64,000 nt of DNA from Pseudomonas mendocina (GTDB lineage Bacteria > Pseudomonadota > Gammaproteobacteria > Pseudomonadales > Pseudomonadaceae), in the NCBI RefSeq assembly GCF_003008615.1, contig NZ_CP027657.1:744001-808000 (forward strand). The letters are read 5' to 3'. Positions within the stretch are counted from its first letter, which is position 1. Each line of letters starts with the position of its first letter. A model generated the notes under the pieces. That model ran no database searches, had not been told where the DNA came from, and saw only the letters and a list, made by a program, of their open reading frames with translations. The position numbers were made by a program, and so were the translations under genes. Shown one piece after another: positions 1 through 10,107 of this stretch.

Positions 1-1
1 T

Positions 2-400
2 GGCCTGCACCCCTGGGTCGGTTTCGTCATCATGCCCCTGTTTGCATTTGCCAATGCCGGATTGCCGCTGTCCATGGCGGAGATTGGCAACTCCGTCACC
101 CTGGCCGTATTCATCGGTTTCGCACTGGGCAAACCCATTGGCGTCCTGGTCTTCAGCTGGCTGGCCGTCTACCTGGGCGTCGCCGCACGGCCTCTCGATC
201 TCGATTGGCGATTGATCGCCGGTGGCGGTCTGCTCGCGGGTATCGGATTCACCATGGCCCTGTTCATCGCCAACCTGGCATTTCCCGCACATCTGATCGA
301 CAGCGCCAAGCTGGGCATCTTCGCGGCCTCGGTCTTCTCGGCCGTCGCGGGTCTCATGCTGCTGGTGTGGATAGCCAAACCAGGAAGTCACCACGCCTAG
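2..400 (+). CDS. nhaA: Na+/H+ antiporter NhaA, C-terminal part (5' end outside window)
   Basis: The reading frame is open from the window edge and encodes about 132 residues ending in TAG. The segment is strongly hydrophobic. It carries the NhaA block PLFAFANAG, the GKPIG motif holding the conserved lysine of transmembrane helix X, and GIGFTMALFIANLAF of helix XI. NhaA is an inner-membrane electrogenic antiporter that exports Na+ or Li+ in exchange for two protons and supports pH and salt homeostasis. Only the last three or so membrane helices are visible, so integrity of the N-terminal half cannot be judged. The next gene starts 132 bases downstream in the same direction. The spacer holds no obvious terminator, so read-through into the glucan synthase is possible. 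Confidence 0.93.
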   Translation, partial: GLHPWVGFVIMPLFAFANAGLPLSMAEIGNSVTLAVFIGFALGKPIGVLVFSWLAVYLGVAARPLDLDWRLIAGGGLLAGIGFTMALFIANLAFPAHLIDSAKLGIFAASVFSAVAGLMLLVWIAKPGSHHA

Positions 401-532
401 ACGCTATGTGCGCTAGCGGACAGACCCTGCCAGAGGCTTCATGCACACTGACTACCTGAGCCACGCCCACCCCGTTGCTCCCTCTGCGCTCCTGCAGGCC
501 GCCGGAAACTAGCGTGGCCGGCCAAGGACACA

Positions 533-3500
533 ATGCCCAGAACCTGGTTCCACCGCCTGATACGCTCACGTAGTGCAACGCGCAAGTTCACCTACGAACC
601 CATCCTGCGTGCCGAACTGTTCAGCGCCGAGCAGATGGCTAACCATGGCCGTCAATTGGCCAGGCAGCACCAACTCAGCCCACGGCCAGCCAGCGCAACT
701 CTGCTGGGACGCCTGGACGACAACGAAGCGCTACTGGTGCACAGCTGCGCCATGCTCGGCGAGGTACCGCCGATCACGCGCCGCGCCACCCCGGCAGCGG
801 AATGGCTGCTGGACAACTTCTACCTGATCGAAGAGCAGATCCGCACGGCGCGCAAGCACCTGCCGCGGAGCTACAGCCGCGAGCTACCACGCTTGGCGGA
901 CGGCCCCTCACGCGGTTTGCCGCGGGTCTACGACATCGCCCTGGAAACCATCTCCCACGGTGACGGACGGGTCGACAGCGAGAGCCTGAGACGCTTCATC
1001 GCCGCCTACCAGTCGGTCACGCCGCTGGCCCTTGGCGAACTGTGGGCGATCCCGATCATGCTGCGCCTGGCGCTGATCGAGAACCTGCGCCGCGTGGCAT
1101 CACGAGTGATGGCCAACTGGGATGATCGCAACCTGGCCAACGACTGGGCCGACCGCCTGCAGGAAACCGCCGAGCGTGACGCCAAGAGCGTGTTGCTGAC
1201 TGTCGCCGACATGGCCCGTTCACAACCACCGCTGACCAGTTCGTTCGTTGCCGAACTGGCCAGGCGCCTGCAGGGCCAGAGCGCCGCACTGATCCTGCCG
1301 CTGACCTGGATCGAACAGACGCTCAGCGAAGACGGGCTGAACATCGAGCGTCTGGTGCAACTGGATGCCCAGCAGCAGGCCGCCGAACAGGTGTCCATCA
1401 GCAACAGCATCAACAGCCTGCGCCAGCTGTCTGCCGTCGACTGGCGCGGCTTCGTCGAAGACATGAGCAGGGTCGAGCAGGTACTCAATGAAGACCCGGC
1501 GCAGATCTACCCCACTATGGATTTCGCCACCCGCGACCACTACCGCCACGTGGTCGAACGCCTGGCCAGAAACTGCGAGCACGCGGAAGAAGCGGTAGCC
1601 CGTGCCGCCGTTGACCTGGCAGCCGCTGCCGGCACCGGCATCGGCACTCACATCGGTTTCTATCTGCTGGGTCAGGGGCTGGTCGAGTTGGAGCAGCGCC
1701 TCGAAGCCCGTATCCCCTTCGCCGAGGCCTGGCAACGTCTGCTGCGCCGTGCCCCACTGGCCTTCTTCCTCGTCCCGGCGCTGCTTCTCAGCCTGGCGCT
1801 GGCCTGGCCCTTCCTCGCCGCTGCCCAGGCCAGCGGCCTGAGCGACGGCCTGGCGCTCCTGCTCGGTCTACCGATCCTGCTGCTGACCAGTAGCCTGGCC
1901 CTGGGTTTGCTGAACCGGCTGGTGACCCTGACCGTGACCCCGCACATCCTGCCGCGCCTGGACTACAGCCGCGGCATACCCGAGCAGGCGCGCACGTTGG
2001 TGGTAGTGCCCACGTTGATCGGCAGCGCGCGCGATATCAAGGAATTGGTCGAGGGTCTGGAGGTGCGCTATCTGGCCAATCGCGACGCCTGCCTGCACTT
2101 CGCCCTGCTCAGCGACTTCATGGATGCGCCGAGTGAGGTGCTGGAACAGGATGCCGCCCTGCTTCTGCTGGCCCGCCAGTCGATCGAGGCGCTCAACCGC
2201 AAGTACCCGCCGGTGGGCGCCGACCGTTTCTACCTGCTGCATCGGCCACGCCGCTGGAACCCCGCCGAAGGCGTGTGGATGGGCCATGAACGCAAGCGCG
2301 GCAAACTTGCCGCGCTGAACGAGCTGCTGCGCGGCCGCGGCCTGGAAGCATTCGCGCTGATCGTCGGCGACATCGCCACCCTGCCCCGGGTGAACTACGT
2401 GATCAGCCTGGATACCGACACCCAGCTGCCGCGGGACGTCGCCCGGCAACTGATTGGCGCACTCGCCCACCCGCTCAACCAGCCGCAGTTCGATCCCATA
2501 CGGCGGCGCATCAGCAGCGGTTACGCCATCCTCCAGCCACGGGTGGGCATCAGCCTGCCGAGCACCGCCCGTTCGCCCTATGCCCAGCTGTTCGGCAGCG
2601 ACGCCGGGATCGATCCCTACACCCGCGCCGTTTCCGACGTGTATCAGGATCTGTTCCACAACGGCTCATTCATCGGCAAGGGCATCTATGCCGTCGATGC
2701 CTTCGAGCAGGCGCAGCACGGTTCTCTCCCGGACAACCGCATCCTCAGCCACGACCTGATCGAGGGCTGCTACGCTCGTTCCGGCCTGCTCAGCGACGTG
2801 CAACTGTACGAGGAGCATCCGGCCAGTTACAGCGCCGACTGCAAGCGCCGGCACCGCTGGATCCGCGGCGACTGGCAACTGCTGCCCTGGCTGCTGCCGT
2901 GGACGCCCGCCGCATCGGGCGGCCTACAGCGCAATCGCCTCGACGCCCTGGCGTGCTGGAAGATCTTCGATAACCTGCGCCGCAGCCTGGAGCCCGCCGC
3001 CACGCTGACGCTGCTGCTATGGGGCTGGTTCGCCATCGACCAGGCCCTGCTCTGGACTCTCGCCATACTCGCACTGCTGCTGGCGCAACCCCTGCTTGGT
3101 GCCTTGCTCGATCTGTTGCGCAAAGCCCATGACATCTCGCTCGGCCAACATCTGCAAGCCACCTGGCGCACGGCCAGGCTGCATTTCGGCCGCGCGCTGC
3201 TGGCACTGGCGTGGCTGCCCTTCGAGGCCCTGCTCAGCCTGGACGCCATCGCCCGCACCCTGTGGCGCATGTTCATCAGCCGGCGCCACCTGTTGCAATG
3301 GAGCCCCTCGCGTGAGGTGGAGCGCAGCAGCCGTAATGATCTTCCTGGCCTGTACCGGTTGATGTGGATCGCCCCCGGCCTGGCTCTGGCTTGCGCCACA
3401 CTACTGCTGTTCGCCCCCGCGACATTGGCCCTGGCCAGCCCGTTCCTGTTGCTCTGGCTGACCAGCCCGGCCATCGCCTGGCGGCTGAGCCAGCCCAGGG

Positions 3501-6500
3501 CACGAACACGCTTCGAACCTTCCGCCGAGGAACTGCGTTTCCTGCACAGCCTGGCGCGCAAGACCTGGGCCTTCTTCGACCAGCACGTCGGCCCACAGAA
3601 CAACTGGCTGCCGCCCGACAATATCCAGGAGCAACCGAGCCTGGTGGTAGCTCAGCGCACCTCGCCCACCAACATGGGCATGTCCCTGCTGTCACACCTG
3701 GCCGCCTACGATTTCGGCTACCTCAGCGCCGGCAGGCTGCTGTTGCGCCTCGATCGCTCGCTGAGCAGCATGGCCGGCCTGGAGCGCCACCGCCGGCACT
3801 TCTTCAACTGGTACGACACCCAGACCCTGCAGCCCCTGCCCCCGCACTATGTGTCGACGGTAGACAGCGGCAACCTGGCCGGCCTGCTGCTGACCCTGCG
3901 CCCCGGCCTGCTGGAGCTGGCGAGCCAGCCTCTGCTCCACCCGCGGATGTTCGCCGGCCTCGCCGATACCCTCGTCTTGCTGCGCGAGGCCATGATTGCA
4001 GAGCACCTCGGCGAACAGCTGCTGCGCGAACTGCAAAACGACCTGCACAGCGCACAGACAGAGGCCACGCAGGATCTGCATACGGCCTGCCAAGAGCTGC
4101 AACGCCTGCTCGGCCACGTCCAGTTGCTGGACAAGAACCTGCGGCCGACGCACGACAGCGAGAGCGAGCGCTGGCTGCAGGCATTGCTGGCGCAGATTGA
4201 AGACCTGCATGACGAGCTCGCCCCATTTCGTCTGCCACCTACAGGTGCAGGCGAGCAGCCGGCACAGACGACCTGGCAGCAATTCACGCAACTGGACAGC
4301 AGGCAATGGCCCGCCGCCGACCAGGCCCAGGTGCAAGCGGTGCAGCACCGCGCCGGCGAGCGCATCGCCAGCGCCAAACACCTCGCCCGGCAAGCCGGTG
4401 AACTGGCGCAGATGGACTTCGGTTTTCTCTACGACCCGCAGCGCGACCTGTTCTCCATCGGCTACAACGCCGAGAAGGATCGCCTGGACGCGGCCTACTA
4501 CGACCTGTTGGCCTCCGAAGCACGGCTGACCAACTTCGTGGTGATCGCCCAGGGCCAGTTGCCCCAGGAGGGCTGGTTCACCCTCGGCCGCCTGCTCACC
4601 AGCAGTGCAGGCGTGCCGGTACTGCTGTCCTGGTCCGGCTCGATGTTCGAGTACCTGATGCCTATGCTGGTGATGCCCAACTATCCCGGCACCCTGCTCG
4701 ACCAGACCTGCCGCGCCGCCGTGGCCCGGCAGATCGAGTACGGCAACCAGTTGGGCCTGCCCTGGGGCGTGTCCGAGTCTGGTTACAACACCCAGGACGC
4801 CCACTTCAACTACCAGTACCGCGCCTTCGGCGTCCCCGGCCTGGGCCTCAAGCACGGGCTCGGCGAAGACCGCGTGGTCGCCCCCTATGCCTCGGCCCTG
4901 GCCCTGATGGTCGAGCCACAGGCCGCCTGCCGCAACTTGCAGCGCCTGGCCAAGCTGGGCCTGAGCGGCACATTCGGCCTGTACGAGGCAGTCGACTTCA
5001 CGCCGACACGCCTGCCACGCGGACAGAACGCAGCGGTGATCCATTCGTTCATGGCCCACCACCAGGGCATGAGCCTGCTGGCACTGGCCCATGTGCTGCT
5101 GGATCAACCGATGCAGCGGCGCTTCGAATCCGATCCGCAGTTCCAGGCCACCGCCCTGCTGCTGCAGGAACGCGTCCCGAAAGCCGCTGCGCAGTACCGG
5201 CATGCCGCCCACTCATCCGCTGCCGACGCCGCCGTGCGCCTGACCGAGACCAAGCTCAGGGTATTCACCGACCCGGATCGACGCCGCCCCGCCGTACAGC
5301 TGCTGTCCAACGGTCATTATCACGTCATGCTCAGCAGCGCCGGCGGCGGCTACAGCCGCTGCGACGGCACCGCCGTGACACGCTGGCAGGAGGACATCAG
5401 CCGTGACCACTGGGGCATGTTCTGCTACCTGCGCGATGTCGCCAGCGGCGACTTCTGGTCGGCCGCGCACCAGCCGACGCTGCGCCACAGCGCCGGCTAC
5501 GAGGCGATCTTCACCGACGCCCGTGCCGAATTCCGCGTCCGCGAGCGCGACTTCGACTGTCACACCGAGATCGTCGTCTCACCCGAGGACAACATCGAAC
5601 TGCGCCGCCTGCACCTGACCAACCGGGCCCGCGTACGACGCAGCCTGGAACTCACCAGCTATGCCGAAGTGGTGCTCTCCCCGGCCATCGCCGATGCCCT
5701 GCACCCGGCCTTCAGCAAGCTGTTCGTGCAGAGCGAACTGCTGCCGGAACTGCAGGCGATCCTGTGTAGCCGGCGGCCGCGCTCCAGCCAGGAACAGGTG
5801 CCATGGATGTGTCATCTGCTGGCTGCCCACGATGTGGATATCGACGCGATCTCCTACGAAACCGACCGCGCCCGCTTTATCGGCCGCGGCCGCAGCACGG
5901 CCCGCCCGGCGGTTCTGGATGCCGGCGTCGACAGCCTGTCCGGCAGCGCCGGCTCGGTGCTCGACCCGATCGTGGCGATCCGCTGCCGCATCAGCCTGGA
6001 ACCCGGTCAGACCGCCATCATCGATCTGGTCACCGGCATCGGCGAGAGCCGCGAAGGCTGCCTGCAACTGATCAACAAATACCGCGACCGCCACCTGGCC
6101 GACCGCGTGTTCGGCCTGGCCTGGACCCACAGCCAGGTGCAGTTGCGTCAGCTCAACGCCACGCAGGCCGACGCCCGCCTGTTCGAGCAGATGGCCACCT
6201 CGATCCTCTACGCCAATGCTGCGCTGCGCGCCGACGCCAGCGTGCTGAGCGGCAATCAGCGCAACCAGTCCGACCTCTGGGGCCAGGCGATTTCCGGCGA
6301 CCTGCCGATCGTCCTGGTACAGATCGCCGATGCGGCCAATATCGAACTGGTGCGGCAACTGGTACAGGCCCACGCCTACTGGCGGCAGAAAGGCCTGGCC
6401 CTGGATCTGGTGATCTGGAACGAGGATCAGGCCGGCTACCGCCAGCAACTGCAGGATCTGATCATGGCGCTGGTCACCTCCGGCAGCGAGGCGCATATGG

Positions 6501-9175
6501 TCGACCGCCCTGGCGGCATCTTCGTCCGCCCGGCCCAGCAGCTGTCGAACGAGGACCGCCTGCTGATGCTCGCCGTGGCGCGCCTGGTGCTCAGCGACGG
6601 CAATGGCAGCCTGGCCGAGCAGGTGCATCGGCATGTCAGCGAGCCGGCGCTGCCACGCTTCGACCCACTGCGGATGCGTACATCCCGCAGCCGGCCGCCC
6701 AGCCCAACCGCCGACCCTCCCTCGCTGCTGCTGGGCAACCCCTACGGCGGCTTCAGCGCCGATGGCAGCGAATACCTGATCCACCTGGCCGAGGGTACGA
6801 GCACACCGGCGCCCTGGTCCAACGTGCTGGCCAATCCCGACTTCGGTACGGTGATCAGCGAGAGCGGCGGCGCCTACACCTGGAGCGAGAACGCCCATGC
6901 GTATCGCCTGACCCCCTGGCACAACGACCCGGTCGGCGACGCCAGCGACGAAGCGCTGTACCTGCGCGACGACGACAGCGGCCACTACTGGTCGCCAACG
7001 CCGCTGCCGCGCCCCGGCAAGGGCGCCTATACCACCCGCCACGGCTTCGGCTACAGCGTCTTCGAGCACGAGGAGGACGGCATCCACAGCGAGCTGTGGG
7101 TATACGTGGCGCTGGATGCCGCAATCAAGTTCTCACGCCTGATAATCCGCAACCGCTCGGGCCGCGAGCGGCGTCTGTCCGCCACCGGTTACGTGGCCTG
7201 GGTACTCGGCGACCTGCGCGAGAAATCGGCCCTGCACGTGGTCACCGAGCAGGATCCGGCCAGTGGCGCATTGTTCGCCCGTAATGCCTACTCCATCGAC
7301 TTTCCCGGTCGGGTGGCGTTCTTCGATGTCGACTCGCCAGCGCGTAGCGTCAGTGGCGACCGCAGCGAATTTCTCGGCCGCAACGGCAACCTGAACGCCC
7401 CGGCGGCGCTGGCCAGGCCGCGCCTGTCCGGGCGCAGCGGTGGCGGCCTCGACCCTTGCGCGGCGATCCAGGTCGCCTTCGAACTCGCCGATGGCGACAG
7501 CCAGGAAATCATCTTCCGCCTGGGCGCCGGGCTCAACGCCACGGCCGCCGCGCAACTGGTTCAGCGCTTTCGCGGCAGCGACGCAGCCAGCAAGGCCCTG
7601 GAACAGGTGCGCGCGCACTGGCGTGCGACTCTGAGCACGATCCGCATCCGCACGCCCGAGCCGGCCATCGATGTACTGGCCAACGGCTGGCTGATGTACC
7701 AGGTGATCGCCAGCCGCTTCTGGGCACGCAGCGGCTATTACCAGTCCGGCGGCGCCTACGGCTTCCGCGACCAGTTGCAGGACAGCATGGCGATGATCCA
7801 CGCCAGCCCGCACGCCAGCCGCCAGCACCTGCTGTTGTGCGCGGCCCACCAGTTCGGTGAAGGCGATGTGCAGCACTGGTGGCATCCGCCGCTGGATCGA
7901 GGTGTGCGTACTGGCTGCTCGGACGACTACCTGTGGCTGCCCCTGGCCACCAGTCGTTATGTACAGATGAGCGGCGACCGCAGCGTGCTCGATGAGCAGG
8001 TGGCCTACATCGAAGGCCGCGCGCTGAATGCCGGCGAAGAATCCTATTACGACCTGCCCCAACGCTCGTGTCTGCGCGAAAGCCTCTATCGGCACTGCGT
8101 TCGAGCCATCGAACATGGCCTACGCCGCGGTATCCACGGACTGCCGCTGATCGGCAGCGGCGACTGGAACGACGGCATGAATCGGGTCGGTGAACAGGGC
8201 CTTGGCGAAAGCGTGTGGCTGGGCTTCTTCCTCCACGAAGTACTGCGGCAGTTCGTCCCTGTCGCGCTCATGCAGAACGATGCGAAGTTCGCCCGGCACT
8301 GCACGGAACAGGCCGCCGCCCTGCGCAACAGCCTGGAAGAACACGGCTGGGACGGCGCCTGGTACCGCCGCGCCTACTTCGACGATGGCACGCCGCTGGG
8401 CTCGGCGAGCAACCAGGAATGCCGCATCGACTCCATTGCCCAGAGCTGGTCGGTGCTATCCGGCGCCGCCTCAGCAGAACGCCAACGCAGCGCCATGGAC
8501 GCCCTGGAGCACCACTTGCTGCGCCGCGATCCAGGCCTGGTGCAACTGCTCGACCCACCGTTCGACAAGAGCTCACTGGACCCTGGCTATATCAAGGGCT
8601 ACGTGCCGGGCGTACGCGAAAACGGCGGCCAGTACACCCACGCCGCCGTGTGGGCAAGCATGGCCTTCGCCCATCTCGGTGACAGCGCACGGGCCTGGGA
8701 ACTGCTGCGCCTGATCAACCCGGTCGGCCACAGCAGCGCACAAGCGATAGCCCGGTACAAGGTCGAACCCTATGTGGTCAGCGCCGATGTGTACGGCATG
8801 GCGCCGCATGCCGGGCGTGGCGGCTGGAGCTGGTATACCGGGGCTGCCGGCTGGATGTACCGGCTGATCATCGAATCGCTGCTAGGCCTGCAACGCAGTG
8901 CCGACAGCCTGCGCCTGCAACCGCTGCTGCCTGCTGACTGGCCCGGTTTCAGCCTGGACTACCGCTTCGGCTCGACGCTGTATCGGATAGAGGTATTGCA
9001 ACAGGCTGGGGATACAACGTCGCTCAGCCTGGACGGCGTGCCGATAGACGGCATTCAGTGCCCACTGCTGGACGATGGCCACGAGCACCACATAGTGTTT
9101 CGCTGCCCACCGGCCAAAGCTTACGAAGCGGGTCAGACCGATACGCACCCCATATCCCTGACAGGAGGCAGCTAG
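533..9175 (+). CDS. cgs: cyclic beta-1,2-glucan synthase (ChvB/NdvB/Cgs type), 2880 aa
   Basis: A single frame encodes a giant membrane protein of the cyclic beta-1,2-glucan synthase family, which polymerises UDP-glucose, trims the chain and cyclises it into an osmoregulated periplasmic glucan. A membrane region (about residues 405-465) precedes the glycosyltransferase domain, with DTD at 627-629 and an RHRW motif near 773-776. More helices follow at about 825-865 and 940-980. A glycoamylase-like domain spans about 1000-1510. Two carbohydrate-binding sandwich domains and a GH94 phosphorylase-type domain complete the protein, with GDWNDGM at 2543-2549 (D2547 the likely acid). An AAGGA ribosome site lies 5 bases before the ATG. 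The length matches the rhizobial and Brucella enzymes and the gene looks intact. The well-known ndvB of P. aeruginosa is a different, much shorter glucosyltransferase. Confidence 0.93.
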   Translation: MPRTWFHRLIRSRSATRKFTYEPILRAELFSAEQMANHGRQLARQHQLSPRPASATLLGRLDDNEALLVHSCAMLGEVPPITRRATPAAEWLLDNFYLIEEQIRTARKHLPRSYSRELPRLADGPSRGLPRVYDIALETISHGDGRVDSESLRRFIAAYQSVTPLALGELWAIPIMLRLALIENLRRVASRVMANWDDRNLANDWADRLQETAERDAKSVLLTVADMARSQPPLTSSFVAELARRLQGQSAALILPLTWIEQTLSEDGLNIERLVQLDAQQQAAEQVSISNSINSLRQLSAVDWRGFVEDMSRVEQVLNEDPAQIYPTMDFATRDHYRHVVERLARNCEHAEEAVARAAVDLAAAAGTGIGTHIGFYLLGQGLVELEQRLEARIPFAEAWQRLLRRAPLAFFLVPALLLSLALAWPFLAAAQASGLSDGLALLLGLPILLLTSSLALGLLNRLVTLTVTPHILPRLDYSRGIPEQARTLVVVPTLIGSARDIKELVEGLEVRYLANRDACLHFALLSDFMDAPSEVLEQDAALLLLARQSIEALNRKYPPVGADRFYLLHRPRRWNPAEGVWMGHERKRGKLAALNELLRGRGLEAFALIVGDIATLPRVNYVISLDTDTQLPRDVARQLIGALAHPLNQPQFDPIRRRISSGYAILQPRVGISLPSTARSPYAQLFGSDAGIDPYTRAVSDVYQDLFHNGSFIGKGIYAVDAFEQAQHGSLPDNRILSHDLIEGCYARSGLLSDVQLYEEHPASYSADCKRRHRWIRGDWQLLPWLLPWTPAASGGLQRNRLDALACWKIFDNLRRSLEPAATLTLLLWGWFAIDQALLWTLAILALLLAQPLLGALLDLLRKAHDISLGQHLQATWRTARLHFGRALLALAWLPFEALLSLDAIARTLWRMFISRRHLLQWSPSREVERSSRNDLPGLYRLMWIAPGLALACATLLLFAPATLALASPFLLLWLTSPAIAWRLSQPRARTRFEPSAEELRFLHSLARKTWAFFDQHVGPQNNWLPPDNIQEQPSLVVAQRTSPTNMGMSLLSHLAAYDFGYLSAGRLLLRLDRSLSSMAGLERHRRHFFNWYDTQTLQPLPPHYVSTVDSGNLAGLLLTLRPGLLELASQPLLHPRMFAGLADTLVLLREAMIAEHLGEQLLRELQNDLHSAQTEATQDLHTACQELQRLLGHVQLLDKNLRPTHDSESERWLQALLAQIEDLHDELAPFRLPPTGAGEQPAQTTWQQFTQLDSRQWPAADQAQVQAVQHRAGERIASAKHLARQAGELAQMDFGFLYDPQRDLFSIGYNAEKDRLDAAYYDLLASEARLTNFVVIAQGQLPQEGWFTLGRLLTSSAGVPVLLSWSGSMFEYLMPMLVMPNYPGTLLDQTCRAAVARQIEYGNQLGLPWGVSESGYNTQDAHFNYQYRAFGVPGLGLKHGLGEDRVVAPYASALALMVEPQAACRNLQRLAKLGLSGTFGLYEAVDFTPTRLPRGQNAAVIHSFMAHHQGMSLLALAHVLLDQPMQRRFESDPQFQATALLLQERVPKAAAQYRHAAHSSAADAAVRLTETKLRVFTDPDRRRPAVQLLSNGHYHVMLSSAGGGYSRCDGTAVTRWQEDISRDHWGMFCYLRDVASGDFWSAAHQPTLRHSAGYEAIFTDARAEFRVRERDFDCHTEIVVSPEDNIELRRLHLTNRARVRRSLELTSYAEVVLSPAIADALHPAFSKLFVQSELLPELQAILCSRRPRSSQEQVPWMCHLLAAHDVDIDAISYETDRARFIGRGRSTARPAVLDAGVDSLSGSAGSVLDPIVAIRCRISLEPGQTAIIDLVTGIGESREGCLQLINKYRDRHLADRVFGLAWTHSQVQLRQLNATQADARLFEQMATSILYANAALRADASVLSGNQRNQSDLWGQAISGDLPIVLVQIADAANIELVRQLVQAHAYWRQKGLALDLVIWNEDQAGYRQQLQDLIMALVTSGSEAHMVDRPGGIFVRPAQQLSNEDRLLMLAVARLVLSDGNGSLAEQVHRHVSEPALPRFDPLRMRTSRSRPPSPTADPPSLLLGNPYGGFSADGSEYLIHLAEGTSTPAPWSNVLANPDFGTVISESGGAYTWSENAHAYRLTPWHNDPVGDASDEALYLRDDDSGHYWSPTPLPRPGKGAYTTRHGFGYSVFEHEEDGIHSELWVYVALDAAIKFSRLIIRNRSGRERRLSATGYVAWVLGDLREKSALHVVTEQDPASGALFARNAYSIDFPGRVAFFDVDSPARSVSGDRSEFLGRNGNLNAPAALARPRLSGRSGGGLDPCAAIQVAFELADGDSQEIIFRLGAGLNATAAAQLVQRFRGSDAASKALEQVRAHWRATLSTIRIRTPEPAIDVLANGWLMYQVIASRFWARSGYYQSGGAYGFRDQLQDSMAMIHASPHASRQHLLLCAAHQFGEGDVQHWWHPPLDRGVRTGCSDDYLWLPLATSRYVQMSGDRSVLDEQVAYIEGRALNAGEESYYDLPQRSCLRESLYRHCVRAIEHGLRRGIHGLPLIGSGDWNDGMNRVGEQGLGESVWLGFFLHEVLRQFVPVALMQNDAKFARHCTEQAAALRNSLEEHGWDGAWYRRAYFDDGTPLGSASNQECRIDSIAQSWSVLSGAASAERQRSAMDALEHHLLRRDPGLVQLLDPPFDKSSLDPGYIKGYVPGVRENGGQYTHAAVWASMAFAHLGDSARAWELLRLINPVGHSSAQAIARYKVEPYVVSADVYGMAPHAGRGGWSWYTGAAGWMYRLIIESLLGLQRSADSLRLQPLLPADWPGFSLDYRFGSTLYRIEVLQQAGDTTSLSLDGVPIDGIQCPLLDDGHEHHIVFRCPPAKAYEAGQTDTHPISLTGGS

Positions 9176-9221
9176 CTGTGCATCAGGTCATCCTGCTGAT
9201 CACTGAACCGGCCTCTCTCCT

Positions 9222-9980
9222 CTACTGCTCCAACGCCACTACCAAGCGCTGTGCCTGCTCCTTCATCGCCTGCGCCAGCGCCTGTCTTCTGGCATCGGTC
9301 ATGCGCGGCCGCGCCAGCGCACAGCTGAGTGCCCCGAGTGGCTGCCCGCAGGCATCGAGGATCGGTACGGCCAGGCCGGTGTAGCCCGGCAGGCGTTTAT
9401 CGACCAGGCCGCTGGCATAGCCCAGGCGTTTTACGCTGGGCAGGCTGGCGGTGATGCGTTCCACCTCCAGACCGTAGTCCAGGCGCAGGGTCGCGGCGTT
9501 GTGGGCAAGGATGTCGTTGCGCTCGCTGCGACCGAGCCAGGCCAGTAGCACCTGCGAAGCCTGACCGACACCCATGGGAATGCGCCCACCTACTGCGCCG
9601 CTGTAGCTCTGCACCGGGAGTTCGCCAGCCAGCATGTCCAGGCACAACACCTGGTGACCGTCCGCCACCAGGAGAAAGAAACTGTCGCCGAAACGCTGCG
9701 CCAGGCGCAGCAACACCGGTCGCGCCCGTTCACGCAGGGCGCTGGCGTTGCCGGCCTGGGCGCCGAGGGCGAACAGTTCATAGCCGAGCACGTAGCGCCC
9801 GCGCGGCACTGCGCCACGCACGAAACCCTGGCGGCGCAGGTACTGCAGCAGACGATAGGCAGTAGCCTGCGAGCAGTCAGCTGCCTCACGCAACTCGGCC
9901 AGGCTGGCGCCCTGCTGACCGGCGGCAGCGATGACACGCAACAGCAGGAACGCTCGCTCCAGGGTCTGGGTGCCACTCAT
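9222..9980 (-). CDS. IclR-family transcriptional regulator
   Basis: The 252-residue protein starts MSGTQTLERAFLLLRVI. It has an N-terminal winged helix with QQGASLAELREAADCSQATAYRLLQYLRRQGFV split by the recognition helix, then an IclR effector domain from about residue 75 to the end. The frame is open well upstream, but this start gives the normal family length and has GAGAAA just before it. The gene is divergent from the DAO-type oxidase at 10108, with a 127-base shared promoter region, so it probably controls that gene in response to a small metabolite. The effector cannot be read from the sequence. It converges with the end of the glucan synthase gene. Confidence 0.85.
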   Translation of the reverse strand: MSGTQTLERAFLLLRVIAAAGQQGASLAELREAADCSQATAYRLLQYLRRQGFVRGAVPRGRYVLGYELFALGAQAGNASALRERARPVLLRLAQRFGDSFFLLVADGHQVLCLDMLAGELPVQSYSGAVGGRIPMGVGQASQVLLAWLGRSERNDILAHNAATLRLDYGLEVERITASLPSVKRLGYASGLVDKRLPGYTGLAVPILDACGQPLGALSCALARPRMTDARRQALAQAMKEQAQRLVVALEQ

Positions 9981-10072
9981 GGTGTTTCTCACATACTGAT
10001 AAAGGATGACCGACCAGCGCGATGCAAATTGCACGCCTCGTCGGCCAGGGCATGCTCGCTGAACCTTCCTTC

Positions 10073-10090
10073 GGTGCGCGCGGCGCACCC
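10073..10090. repeat. degenerate palindrome GGTGCGCG-CG-GCGCACCC
   Basis: An imperfect palindrome with arms GGTGCGCG and GCGCACCC lies 17 bases before the start of the downstream oxidase gene. It resembles the dispersed palindromes at 33080, 40362, 48291 and 60211. Here it is close enough to the start codon to affect the leader of the mRNA. Confidence 0.5.
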
Positions 10091-10107
10091 TGTCCCGGAG
10101 AGCGTGC

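Noticed and set aside
3692..7087. Several 250-500 codon open frames antisense or shifted inside the glucan synthase gene
   Set aside because: They arise from third-position GC bias. Their translations are low-complexity and rich in Ala, Arg, Gln or Gly with no known motifs.
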